Shown: piece by piece, positions 1-6,934 of the stretch | Numbering within the stretch: position 1 is the first letter of the stretch | Layout of the letters: every line of letters begins with the position of its first letter | Source of the DNA: Clostridia bacterium | GTDB taxonomy: Bacteria; Bacillota; Clostridia; Oscillospirales; CAG-272 | Reading direction: 5' to 3' | DNA length: 42,938 nt | NCBI GenBank assembly: GCA_017533565.1 | Contig: JAFXHU010000021.1 | Location: 1 to 42,938, forward strand | Notes under the pieces: generated by a model | Seen by the model: the letters and a program-made list of their open reading frames with translations, nothing else | Told to the model about the DNA's origin: nothing | The model's database searches: none | Program-made: the position numbers and the translations under genes

Positions 1-4
1 AATG

Positions 5-277
5 ATGGAAGCACTTGGAATGGTAGAGACCAGAGGTCTCGTAGCAGCAATCGAGGCTGCAGATGCAATGGTTAAGGCGGCAAACGTTGTACTTATCGGC
101 TCTGAGAAGATCGGTAGCGGACTCGTAAGCGTTATGGTTCGCGGTGACGTTGGTGCGGTAAAGGCTGCTGTTGAGGCAGGCTCTGCTGCTGCTCACGCTC
201 TTGGCGAGGTTATCGCTACTCACGTAATTCCCAGACCCCACGCCGACGTTGAGAAGCTTCTTCCCGTTATCAAGTAA
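5..277 (+). CDS. BMC-H hexameric shell protein, PduA-like (copy 1)
   Basis: This is a single-domain bacterial microcompartment shell protein of about 90 residues. Six copies of such proteins form a hexameric tile of the shell facet. The sequence opens with [11 protein letters not shown], has the usual KAANVVLIG strand and the canonical pore loop KIGSGLVSV, and ends with the typical [13 protein letters not shown] segment. The product is nearly identical to the third BMC-H of the operon, differing by Val versus Ser near the C-terminus. Two in-frame ATGs stand at 2 and 5. I chose 5 by alignment with copy 3; the upstream RBS is outside the window. The gene is part of an operon that begins before position 1. 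The family assignment is very sure; the exact start is not. Confidence 0.95.
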   Translation: MEALGMVETRGLVAAIEAADAMVKAANVVLIGSEKIGSGLVSVMVRGDVGAVKAAVEAGSAAAHALGEVIATHVIPRPHADVEKLLPVIK

Positions 278-300
278 TCCTATAAAAAGGAGCTTGGTAT

Positions 301-573
301 ATGAAGGCAATAGCGCTGCTTGAGGTTCAGGCGATGGTCGCCGCAATCACGGGCCTTGACGCTATGGTAAAGGCGGCTGACGTAAAGCTCATTCACGTTG
401 AAAAGCGCCTCGGCGGACGGCTCGTTACCGTTGTCGTCGAGGGAGAGGTTTCGGCTGTCCGCGCGGCACTCGATGCGGGCGCGGCGGCTGCCGCCGAGGT
501 CGGAAAGGTTAAGTGTTGCGAGGTTATCGCAAGACCCCACCCCGACGTAATGGCATTTTTGACCACGGGCTGA
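301..573 (+). CDS. BMC-H hexameric shell protein with divergent GGR pore (copy 2)
   Basis: This is a 90-residue single-domain BMC shell protein beginning MKAIALLEVQ and ending in ARPHPDVMAFL. It starts 23 nt after copy 1 and has an AAAAGGAG RBS. The fold-defining motifs are present: DAMVKAADVKLI, VVVEGEVSAVRAALDAG and VIARPHPDV. The loop that lines the central pore reads RLGGRLV rather than the usual KIGSGLV. An Arg therefore stands next to the Gly pair, and the pore chemistry should differ from copies 1 and 3. It probably assembles as its own hexamer or in mixed tiles, with a different small-molecule preference; that is inference. Family confidence is very high. Confidence 0.95.
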   Translation: MKAIALLEVQAMVAAITGLDAMVKAADVKLIHVEKRLGGRLVTVVVEGEVSAVRAALDAGAAAAAEVGKVKCCEVIARPHPDVMAFLTTG

Positions 574-760
574 TGCCCGCGTCGGAAAGAAAACAACCGA
601 AATGGGAAAGTCGGATAAATTCGATACTCCCCATTGACGCACAGCGGAAAAGTCGCGGTTAAAAGCCACGAAACTATCCGCACCGAATTTGGTTTTTGGG
701 CAAACGCCTGAAAATATATAAATTACGCTTAATAAAAAATTTTTATAGGAGGAAAACAAA
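574..760 (+). other. 187-nt spacer between shell genes 2 and 3
   Basis: This intercistronic stretch holds no convincing ORF. Its 3' end (about 712-750) is very A+T-rich and leads into the strong RBS ATAGGAGG of the third shell gene. I see a TATAAA-like hexamer near 715-722 but no good -35 at the right distance, so I do not call a promoter. No clear terminator hairpin is visible. Confidence 0.4.
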
Positions 761-1033
761 ATGGAAGCACTTGGAATGGTTGAAACCAGAGGTCTTGTAG
801 CTGCAATCGAGGCTGCAGATGCTATGGTAAAGGCTGCAAACGTTGTACTCATCGGCTCCGAGAAGATCGGTAGCGGACTCGTAAGCGTTATGGTTCGCGG
901 TGACGTCGGTGCGGTAAAGGCTGCTGTTGAGGCAGGCTCTGCTGCTGCTCACGCTCTTGGCGAGGTTATCGCTACTCACGTTATTCCCAGACCTCACGCT
1001 GACGTTGAGAAGCTTCTCCCCTCTATCAAGTAA
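761..1033 (+). CDS. BMC-H hexameric shell protein, PduA-like (copy 3)
   Basis: This 90-residue BMC-H shell tile matches copy 1 in every residue except one near the C-terminus (LLPSIK versus LLPVIK). Its pore loop is the canonical KIGSGLV. A strong AGGAGG sits 8 nt upstream of the ATG, and the codons are GCT/GTT-rich, both consistent with a highly expressed structural protein. At DNA level the central part of the gene is almost identical to copy 1, while both ends carry scattered synonymous changes. This suggests duplication followed by gene conversion. It is followed by two strong hairpins before pduL, which may separate an abundant shell-gene message from the rest of the operon. Confidence 0.95.
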   Translation: MEALGMVETRGLVAAIEAADAMVKAANVVLIGSEKIGSGLVSVMVRGDVGAVKAAVEAGSAAAHALGEVIATHVIPRPHADVEKLLPSIK

Positions 1034-1114
1034 TTTCCTTTACCGAAGGGTAAGAAATTTCTTAAAAGGTAATTGCGGCAAAAAATCGGCGCCGCATTAC
1101 CCGATACGGGAACG

Positions 1115-1144
1115 GTATCCAAACCCCAAACGGGGTTTGGGTAC
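1115..1144 (+). other. Intercistronic stem-loop upstream of pduL
   Basis: The arms 1115-1127 and 1132-1144 form a 13-bp stem (one T-G wobble) closed by the loop AAAC. No U-tract follows, so it is not a standard terminator. It overlaps by 4 nt the left arm of the larger inverted repeat 1141-1237, so the two structures compete. A role as an mRNA processing or stability element is inferred. Confidence 0.6.
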
Positions 1145-1237
1145 TGCATAAGCATATTGAGAGAAAACGCTTGTTTGCTTTGAATTTTGGTGGCGGCGGA
1201 CGCCACCGGGCGAAAATCTTATGTGCTTATGCAGTAC
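1141..1237 (+). repeat. Perfect 14-bp inverted repeat enclosing an inner hairpin
   Basis: GTACTGCATAAGCA at 1141-1154 is exactly the reverse complement of 1224-1237. The stem can extend inward by about three more pairs through a G-T wobble. The enclosed region contains a second hairpin, GGTGGCG paired with CGCCACC around 1189-1207. This makes a long structured element in the 247-nt gap between the shell genes and pduL. It could be an mRNA segmentation signal or a small intergenic repeat element; the sequence alone does not decide. Confidence 0.6.
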
Positions 1238-1280
1238 ATACGGGCGAATGCCCAAATCAATAAACCGAAAGGATACGGAT

Positions 1281-1976
1281 ATGGAAAACATTGAAAAGAC
1301 CGTTGCGGAAATAGTAAGACAGGTTATAGCAGGCATTGAAGCGGGAGAAAAGACCTCTTGCGATGGCTGTAAATCCTCTTGTGGCGCGTCCTGTGCCTCC
1401 ACCTCGGAGGTCCCCGTCGGCGTATCTAACAGACACATACACCTTTGCCGTGCAGACCTTGAAACGCTTTTCGGAAAGGGCTACGAGCTTACACCCTTTA
1501 AGGACCTTTCCCAGCCGGGGCAATACGCCTGCAAGGAAACGCTTACCATTGTAGGACCGTCGCTTCGCCCGATTGAAAACGTGCGCGTGCTTGGACCGGT
1601 AAGAGGCGCGTCGCAGGTTGAGATTTCCAAAACCGACAGCTACACCCTCAAGGTAAAGCCTCCGGTAAGAGAGTCGGGCAAAATCGCAGGCTCCTCCCCC
1701 ATCACGATTATCGGACCGAAGGGAGTTGTCACGCTTACCGAGGGCTGTATTATCGCAAACCGCCACATACATATGTCGCTTGAGGACGGTGCAAGATTTG
1801 GGGTGAAGGATAACGACTACGTCACCGTTGACGTAGAGGGAACAAGACGCACAAGATGGTACGACGTACAGGTTAGAGTACACAAGGATTTCCGCCTTGA
1901 AATGCACGTTGATACCGACGATGCAAATGCTGTCGGAATCGGCAACGGCTGTAAGGTAAAAATCGTAAAAGAGTAA
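1281..1976 (+). CDS. pduL: PduL-type phosphate propanoyltransferase
   Basis: PduL converts propionyl-CoA (or acetyl-CoA) plus phosphate to the acyl phosphate, which frees CoA inside the microcompartment and allows ATP formation by a kinase. The two metal-binding motifs are present: SNRHIH at residues 49-54 and ANRHIHMS in the second half. Residues 1-22 (MENIEKTVAEIVRQVIAGIE...) form an amphipathic helix typical of BMC encapsulation peptides. The linker that follows holds four closely spaced cysteines (C27, C30, C34, C38), which is unusual. The start at 1281 gives this peptide and has GAAAGGA upstream; the longer ORF from 1221 would begin inside an inverted repeat. The length of 231 residues fits PduL with an N-terminal extension. 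Confidence 0.93.
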   Translation: MENIEKTVAEIVRQVIAGIEAGEKTSCDGCKSSCGASCASTSEVPVGVSNRHIHLCRADLETLFGKGYELTPFKDLSQPGQYACKETLTIVGPSLRPIENVRVLGPVRGASQVEISKTDSYTLKVKPPVRESGKIAGSSPITIIGPKGVVTLTEGCIIANRHIHMSLEDGARFGVKDNDYVTVDVEGTRRTRWYDVQVRVHKDFRLEMHVDTDDANAVGIGNGCKVKIVKE

Positions 1977-2053
1977 CCCCGTGTTAAAAAAACGGCGCTT
2001 TTCGTACGGGCTGCGCCGCCAAATACCGCAAAATAATTTAAAGAGGTATAAAA

Positions 2054-2308
2054 ATGTTAAAGGGAATTATTATCGGACACATCGTGTCAACAAGAAAGCA
2101 GGAAAGCCTCGTAGGCAGCAAGTTTATGGAGGTTGAAATTATCGAAAACGGCGAAAGAACCGGCAAGTATATGGTTGCAATCGACTCCGTCGGTGCGGGC
2201 ATCGGCGAAACCGTGCTTATTACCACGGGCTCGTCCGCGCGCCTTGCGCTTCGCAACACCTCCGCGCCTGCCGATGCCGTTATCGTCGGTATCGTTGACG
2301 CAAACTGA
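2054..2308 (+). CDS. BMC-P pentameric vertex protein (EutN/CcmL family)
   Basis: This 84-residue protein belongs to the EutN/CcmL (PduN/GrpN) family. Its pentamers cap the vertices of the polyhedral shell. It opens with the expected MLKGIIIGHIVSTRKQESLVG and contains the family motif DSVGAGIGETVLI followed by TGSSAR. The RBS AAAGAGG lies upstream of the ATG. It is the only BMC-P in the window, consistent with one vertex protein per compartment, though more could be encoded upstream. It lies between pduL and the pduS-like gene in the same direction and is part of the same operon. Confidence 0.95.
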   Translation: MLKGIIIGHIVSTRKQESLVGSKFMEVEIIENGERTGKYMVAIDSVGAGIGETVLITTGSSARLALRNTSAPADAVIVGIVDAN

Positions 2309-2315
2309 TTTTTGA

Positions 2316-2330
2316 GCCGCAATTTGCGGC
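2316..2330 (+). other. Small intercistronic hairpin
   Basis: GCCGCA and TGCGGC pair around an ATT loop between the BMC-P gene and the pduS-like gene. There is no U-tract, so termination is unlikely; the element may tune expression between the two cistrons. Confidence 0.35.
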
Positions 2331-2372
2331 GTAGCATTTGATTTAACGCCCGCAAGCGGCGAAAGGAAAAAT

Positions 2373-3686
2373 ATGGACTTAAAGGAATTGATGAAGGAGA
2401 GTGGCATAGTCGGTGACGGTGGAGCAGGGTTTCCATCCTACGCCAAGCTTGCCGAGGGTGCCGACACCCTTGTGGTGAACGGCTGTGAGTGTGAGCCTCT
2501 CCTCTATACAGACTACACGATTTTGAAAAGAGAGCTTCCAATGGTGCTCCACGGCATTCGTGCTGTTATGGAATACTGTAAGCTCGGGCGTGCACTCCTT
2601 GCGGTAAAGGAGCACACGGCAAAAAGGCTCGGATTTACCGAGGGGCAAAGGCTTGCCGACGGCGTTTATGCGCGCGTGCTTGGCAACACCTATCCCGCGG
2701 GTGACGAAATCACCCTCATATACGAGGCGACGGGAAGACTCGTGCGCCCCGGCAATCTCCCGCTTACAAAGGGGGTTATAGTATATAACGTCGAAACGAT
2801 GTACAATCTCGCCCGCGCTATGAAATACGGGGAGAGTGTTACCACGAAATGGCTTACCGTCGGTGGCGATATTGACAGACCCGTGGTGCTTCGCGTGCCT
2901 ATCGGCACGCTTGTGCGCGACATATTCGAAAGGCTCGGAATAACGGTTGACGAGGCTCACTCGGTTATAGAGGGCGGACCCTCTATGGGTAAAATAATCA
3001 ACCACGAAACCGCCGAGATTTGTAAAACCACGAAGGCTATACTCGTTTTGCCAAACGACGTGCGTGCCGTTGAAAGCAAGCTCATAAACGAGCGTGCCGC
3101 TGTGAAAAGAGCCGAAACCGCCTGCTGTCAATGCACGCGCTGTACCGATATGTGTCCGAGATTTTTGCTCGGCTATCCGCTTGAGCCGCACAAAATGGTA
3201 CGCACCGCGATGAGCGTTGCCGACGCCACCCCCGACCTCGTGCTTACCGCAACGCTTTGCTGCGGATGCGGAATATGCGAAAACCTCGCCTGCAGTCAGG
3301 GCATCTCGCCGAGGGCGGTTATCAACAATTACAAGGCACTCCTCGGTAAAAATAAAATGAAATTTATCGGCAAGGACGAGGTCTTTGCAAGATACGAAAG
3401 AGAATACAGAAAAATTCCGTCGGAAAAATGGGCTGCAACGCTCGGTGTTGCGAAATACGACAGGGTGGCGGAATATATCGGCGAAATCAACGACTTTGAC
3501 CGTGTGGAGCTTCCGCTTGGAAGGTTTATCGGCGCACCCTCGATGCCCGTCGTAAGGGACGGAGAGGAGGTAAGAATCGGACAAATCGTTGCCGTTGCGC
3601 GCGACGGTCTTTCGGTTTCGCTTGCCGCCTCCATTAACGGAAGGGTCACCGTTTCCGACACCGAAATAATGATAGATAGGGTATAA
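2373..3686 (+). CDS. pduS: PduS/RnfC-like flavin and Fe-S electron-transfer protein
   Basis: This 437-residue protein matches PduS, a relative of RnfC and of the NuoF flavin/NADH-binding subunit. The N-terminal half holds the glycine-rich GDGGAGFPSYAK segment and VNGCECEPLLYTDY, expected to bind FMN/NADH. Two ferredoxin-like clusters follow: CCQCTRCTDMCP and LCCGCGICENLAC. A C-terminal SLBB-like or barrel region ends the protein. In B12-dependent Pdu compartments PduS reduces cobalamin. Here the signature enzyme is B12-independent, so NADH oxidation or electron export through the PduT-like shell protein encoded 3 nt downstream is more likely (inference). Start chosen by GCGAAAGGA upstream and the family N-terminus. 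Confidence 0.9.
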   Translation: MDLKELMKESGIVGDGGAGFPSYAKLAEGADTLVVNGCECEPLLYTDYTILKRELPMVLHGIRAVMEYCKLGRALLAVKEHTAKRLGFTEGQRLADGVYARVLGNTYPAGDEITLIYEATGRLVRPGNLPLTKGVIVYNVETMYNLARAMKYGESVTTKWLTVGGDIDRPVVLRVPIGTLVRDIFERLGITVDEAHSVIEGGPSMGKIINHETAEICKTTKAILVLPNDVRAVESKLINERAAVKRAETACCQCTRCTDMCPRFLLGYPLEPHKMVRTAMSVADATPDLVLTATLCCGCGICENLACSQGISPRAVINNYKALLGKNKMKFIGKDEVFARYEREYRKIPSEKWAATLGVAKYDRVAEYIGEINDFDRVELPLGRFIGAPSMPVVRDGEEVRIGQIVAVARDGLSVSLAASINGRVTVSDTEIMIDRV

Positions 3687-3689
3687 AAG

Positions 3690-4235
3690 ATGTATAAGGC
3701 AATAGGTGTAATTGAATTAAAATGCATACCGAAGGGTGTGGAGGCGGCGGATGCCGCGCTCAAAAGCGCGGGCGTCGAGATGGTTTCCTCGCATCCCTCC
3801 TGTCCCGGAAAATACGAAATAATTCTTTCCGGCTCGATTTCAAACGTAAGCGCGGCGGTAAATCACGTGGTTTCCCGCTTTGAGGGCTACGTTATCGACC
3901 ATTCGATTATGGGACGTATAGACGAGCAGGTTATCTCCGCGCTTTTCGGCACGCAATCGGTTGATGCGCGCGGCTCTCTCGGACTTATCGAAACCTTCTC
4001 CGCGGCAAGCGCGATAAAGGCGGCGGACGTGGCTGTAAAGACGGCTCGCGTGGAAATTCTCGACCTTCGCGTTTCGCGCGGTATGGGCGGAAAGGGCGTT
4101 GTCCTTCTCGTCGGAGAAATCGGTGACGTTACCGCGGCAACGGAGGCGGGTGCGGAGTATGCGCGCACGGTCGCAAGCCTTTCCGCAACCTCGGTTATCG
4201 CCGCCCCGCACGAGGAGCTTTGGCGTCAGCTTTGA
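3690..4235 (+). CDS. pduT: PduT-like tandem-domain shell protein (BMC-T) with Fe-S cysteine
   Basis: The protein has two fused BMC domains: residues 1-about 90 (MYKAIGVIELKCIPKG...) and about 95-181 (GSLGLIETFSAASAIKAAD...). Three copies make a pseudohexameric tile. The first domain contains the sequence SCPGKY with Cys at residue 38. This is the position at which Salmonella PduT carries the cysteine proposed to ligate a 4Fe-4S cluster at the pore. The conserved C-terminus APHEELWRQL also matches PduT. The gene begins 3 nt after the pduS-like stop codon, so the two are almost certainly co-translated partners. The shared task is likely electron transfer across the shell. Confidence 0.93.
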   Translation: MYKAIGVIELKCIPKGVEAADAALKSAGVEMVSSHPSCPGKYEIILSGSISNVSAAVNHVVSRFEGYVIDHSIMGRIDEQVISALFGTQSVDARGSLGLIETFSAASAIKAADVAVKTARVEILDLRVSRGMGGKGVVLLVGEIGDVTAATEAGAEYARTVASLSATSVIAAPHEELWRQL

Positions 4236-4309
4236 TAGCCCCTTCCCGTCGCTTGCTTGGCGGGAGCTTAAAGTGAAATCATTACATAAAAATTCCGAAA
4301 GGACTGCTT

Positions 4310-6841
4310 ATGGAACAGATAAAATTCGTAATTGAAAAGAGCGCGAGAATAGATAAGCTTATAAGCGCGCTTTACGAGAAAATGCCCGAGATTGAAACCT
4401 CGCGCGGAGTGCTTGTAACCGAAAGCTACAAGGCTACGGAGGACCTCCCGATTATCAGAAGAAGGAGCGCGGCGTTTTCCCACATTCTTAAAAATATTCC
4501 CATCGTAATCCGCGACGGAGAGCTTATCGTCGGAAGCGCGACGGTCACCCCCCGCGGCTGTCAGGTATTCCCCGAATACTCCTACGAATGGCTGGAGGCG
4601 GAGCTTGACACGGTTGCAACCCGTGCCGCCGACCCGTTCTATATTTCGGAGGAAAACAAGGCGGTGCTTCGTGAGATTTATCCCTGGTGGCACGGAAAGA
4701 CCTGCTCCGACCTTGCAAGGGCGAATATGTCGCCCGAGGCGTACGCCGCATTTACGAAGCACGCGATCTTCACCCCGGGAAACTATTTCTATAACGGCAT
4801 AGGTCACGTATGCGTAGATTATCCGAAGGTGCTTAAAATCGGCTACCGCGGAATTATCAACGAGGCGCAAAGGGCGATGGATAAGCTTGACGTATCCGAC
4901 GCCGATTACGTAAGCCGCACGAATTTCCTCTTTGCGGTTATCGAAAGCTGTGAGGCGGTTATCGAATACGCCCGCCGCTACTCCCGACTTGCCCGCGATA
5001 TGGCAAAGGCGGAAAAATGCAAATACCGCAGGGCGGAGCTTGAAAAAATCGCAAGAAACTGTGCGCGCGTGCCCGAATTCGGAGCGCAGAGCTTCCACGA
5101 GGCGTGCCAGTCCTTCTGGTTTATTCAGATGCTCCTTCAGGTTGAGTCGTCGGGTCACTCCATCTCGCCCGGACGCTTTGACCGGTATATGTATCCCTAC
5201 TACAAAAAGGATATAGATGCGGGCGTTATCACGCGCGAGGAGGCACAGGAGCTTCTCGACTGCGTATGGGTAAAGCTTAACGATATCAACAAGGTAAGAG
5301 ATGCGGCGTCCGCCGACGGCTTTGCGGGCTACGGAATGTTCCAAAACCTTATCGTCGGAGGACAGGACGAGCATGGACTTGACTCCACAAACGACCTTTC
5401 CTATATGTGTATTGAGGCGGCTATGCACGTGCCGCTGCCCCAGCCCTCCATTTCCATAAGAATTCACAACGGCACTCCCGATAGCCTTATGCTGAAGGCG
5501 GCGGCGCTTACAAGACTCGGCACGGGACTTCCCGCATATTACAACGACGAGGTTATCATTCCCTCGATTATGGCTCGCGGTCTTACGCTTGAGGACGCGC
5601 GCGACTACTGTATTATCGGCTGCGTAGAGCCGCAGGCTCCGCACAAGACCGACGGCTGGCACGATGCGGCGTTCTTCAATATGTGCCGCCCAATGGAGCT
5701 TGCCTTCAATTCGGGAATGGACAAGGGTGTGAAAATCGGCGTGGATACCAAGCCCGTGGAGGAAATGACCTCCTTCGACGAGTTCTACGATGCCTATAAG
5801 GCACAGCAGAGCTATATGATAAAGCTTCTTGTAAACGCGAATAACGCCATTGACCTTGCCCACGCGGTAAGATGCCCGCTTCCTTTCCAAAGCTGTATGG
5901 TTGATGACTGTATCGGACGCGGCAAATCGTTGCAGGAGGGCGGCGCGATTTACAACTTTACAGGACCGCAGGGCTTCGGCATTGCAAACAACACCGACGG
6001 TCTTATCGCGGTAAGACAGCTCGTTTTTGAGCAGAAGAAATACACCCTTGCCGAGATAAGAGAGGCACTCAAGGCAAACTTCGGCTACGGACTTTCGGGC
6101 ACGGCGGCTCTTAATCTTACCACCGAGATTGCCACCGAGCTTGCAAGAGAGGGGATTGAAATCAACGAGGCGGCTGTCCGCACCATTTATAACGAGGTGA
6201 CGACCTGCGGCTCGCTTTCCGCCGAAACGAAGGCGAAGTACAGAGAGCTTAAGCGAGCGATAGACGAGGACTGCCCCAAATACGGTAACGATATTTACGA
6301 GGTGGATATGTTTGCGCGCGACGTTGCAAACACCTACACAAGAGAGGTTGAAAAGTACAAAAACCCCCGCGGCGGTATCTTCCAGGCGGGACTTTACCCC
6401 GTATCCGCTAACGTTCCGCTTGGCGGCACGACGGGCGCAACCCCCGACGGAAGGCTCGCATACACACCTCTTGCCGACGGCATAGGACCCGCTTCGGGCA
6501 GGGACGTAAAGGGACCCACCGCAACCGCAAACTCGGTTGCAAGGCTGGAGCAGGGCGTTGCCTCCAACGGCACGCTTCTTAACCAAAAGTTCCACCCCTC
6601 GGCACTTGAGGGAATGGGCGGTCTTATGAAATTCTCCGCACTCATTCGCTCATACTTTGACCAAAAGGGTATGCATATGCAGTTCAACGTCGTAACGAGA
6701 GAAACGCTTCTCGACGCGCAAAAGCACCCCGAAAATTATAAAACCCTCGTAGTCAGGGTTGCGGGCTATTCCGCACTCTTTACCACTCTTTCAAAGTCCT
6801 TGCAGGACGATATTATCAATAGAACACAACAAGGATTTTGA
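4310..6841 (+). CDS. Glycyl radical diol dehydratase (propanediol/glycerol dehydratase type)
   Basis: This 843-residue glycyl radical enzyme is the signature enzyme of the microcompartment and probably dehydrates 1,2-propanediol to propionaldehyde without B12. The thiyl-radical motif GCVEP has Cys438 and Glu440, and the glycyl loop RVAGYSA has the radical Gly819 near the C-terminus. Residues known in Clostridium butyricum glycerol dehydratase are matched: His166 (NGIGHVCVDY), His283-Ser284 (GHSISPGRFD), and the KTDGWHDAAF segment placing Asp452 14 residues after the Cys. That segment separates it from choline lyase and pyruvate formate-lyase. Against the roughly 787-residue C. butyricum enzyme as I recall it, there is an extra segment of about 55 residues near 594-652. 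Glycerol is a possible alternative substrate. Confidence 0.93.
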   Translation: MEQIKFVIEKSARIDKLISALYEKMPEIETSRGVLVTESYKATEDLPIIRRRSAAFSHILKNIPIVIRDGELIVGSATVTPRGCQVFPEYSYEWLEAELDTVATRAADPFYISEENKAVLREIYPWWHGKTCSDLARANMSPEAYAAFTKHAIFTPGNYFYNGIGHVCVDYPKVLKIGYRGIINEAQRAMDKLDVSDADYVSRTNFLFAVIESCEAVIEYARRYSRLARDMAKAEKCKYRRAELEKIARNCARVPEFGAQSFHEACQSFWFIQMLLQVESSGHSISPGRFDRYMYPYYKKDIDAGVITREEAQELLDCVWVKLNDINKVRDAASADGFAGYGMFQNLIVGGQDEHGLDSTNDLSYMCIEAAMHVPLPQPSISIRIHNGTPDSLMLKAAALTRLGTGLPAYYNDEVIIPSIMARGLTLEDARDYCIIGCVEPQAPHKTDGWHDAAFFNMCRPMELAFNSGMDKGVKIGVDTKPVEEMTSFDEFYDAYKAQQSYMIKLLVNANNAIDLAHAVRCPLPFQSCMVDDCIGRGKSLQEGGAIYNFTGPQGFGIANNTDGLIAVRQLVFEQKKYTLAEIREALKANFGYGLSGTAALNLTTEIATELAREGIEINEAAVRTIYNEVTTCGSLSAETKAKYRELKRAIDEDCPKYGNDIYEVDMFARDVANTYTREVEKYKNPRGGIFQAGLYPVSANVPLGGTTGATPDGRLAYTPLADGIGPASGRDVKGPTATANSVARLEQGVASNGTLLNQKFHPSALEGMGGLMKFSALIRSYFDQKGMHMQFNVVTRETLLDAQKHPENYKTLVVRVAGYSALFTTLSKSLQDDIINRTQQGF

Positions 6842-6858
6842 TTTTTAGCGAATTTTTA

Positions 6859-6889
6859 ATTTGCCGCAGCAATTTATCCGACGGCAAAT
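6859..6889 (+). other. Hairpin between the GRE and activase genes
   Basis: ATTTGCCG (6859-6866) pairs with CGGCAAAT (6882-6889) across a 15-nt loop in the 93-nt gap. No U-tract follows. It may lower activase expression relative to the GRE or protect the upstream message 3' end (inference). Confidence 0.45.
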
Positions 6890-6934
6890 GAATTTAACCG
6901 CAATTTAACCTAACAAAGCGAAAGGAGGAACACC

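Noticed and set aside
574-760. A promoter upstream of the third shell gene.
   Set aside because: TATAAA-like sequence is present near 715-722, but no -35 of reasonable match stands 16-18 nt upstream.
4268-6595. A 775-codon open frame on the minus strand across the GRE gene.
   Set aside because: It is antisense to a gene with all GRE motifs, and its composition follows from the codon bias of the plus strand. It has no RBS and no recognisable protein features.
4310-6841. Choline trimethylamine-lyase (CutC) or pyruvate formate-lyase as identity of the GRE.
   Set aside because: The residues after the catalytic Cys (EPQAPHKTDGWHDAAF) and the His-Ser pair match diol/glycerol dehydratases. PFL has a CysCys pair, absent here.
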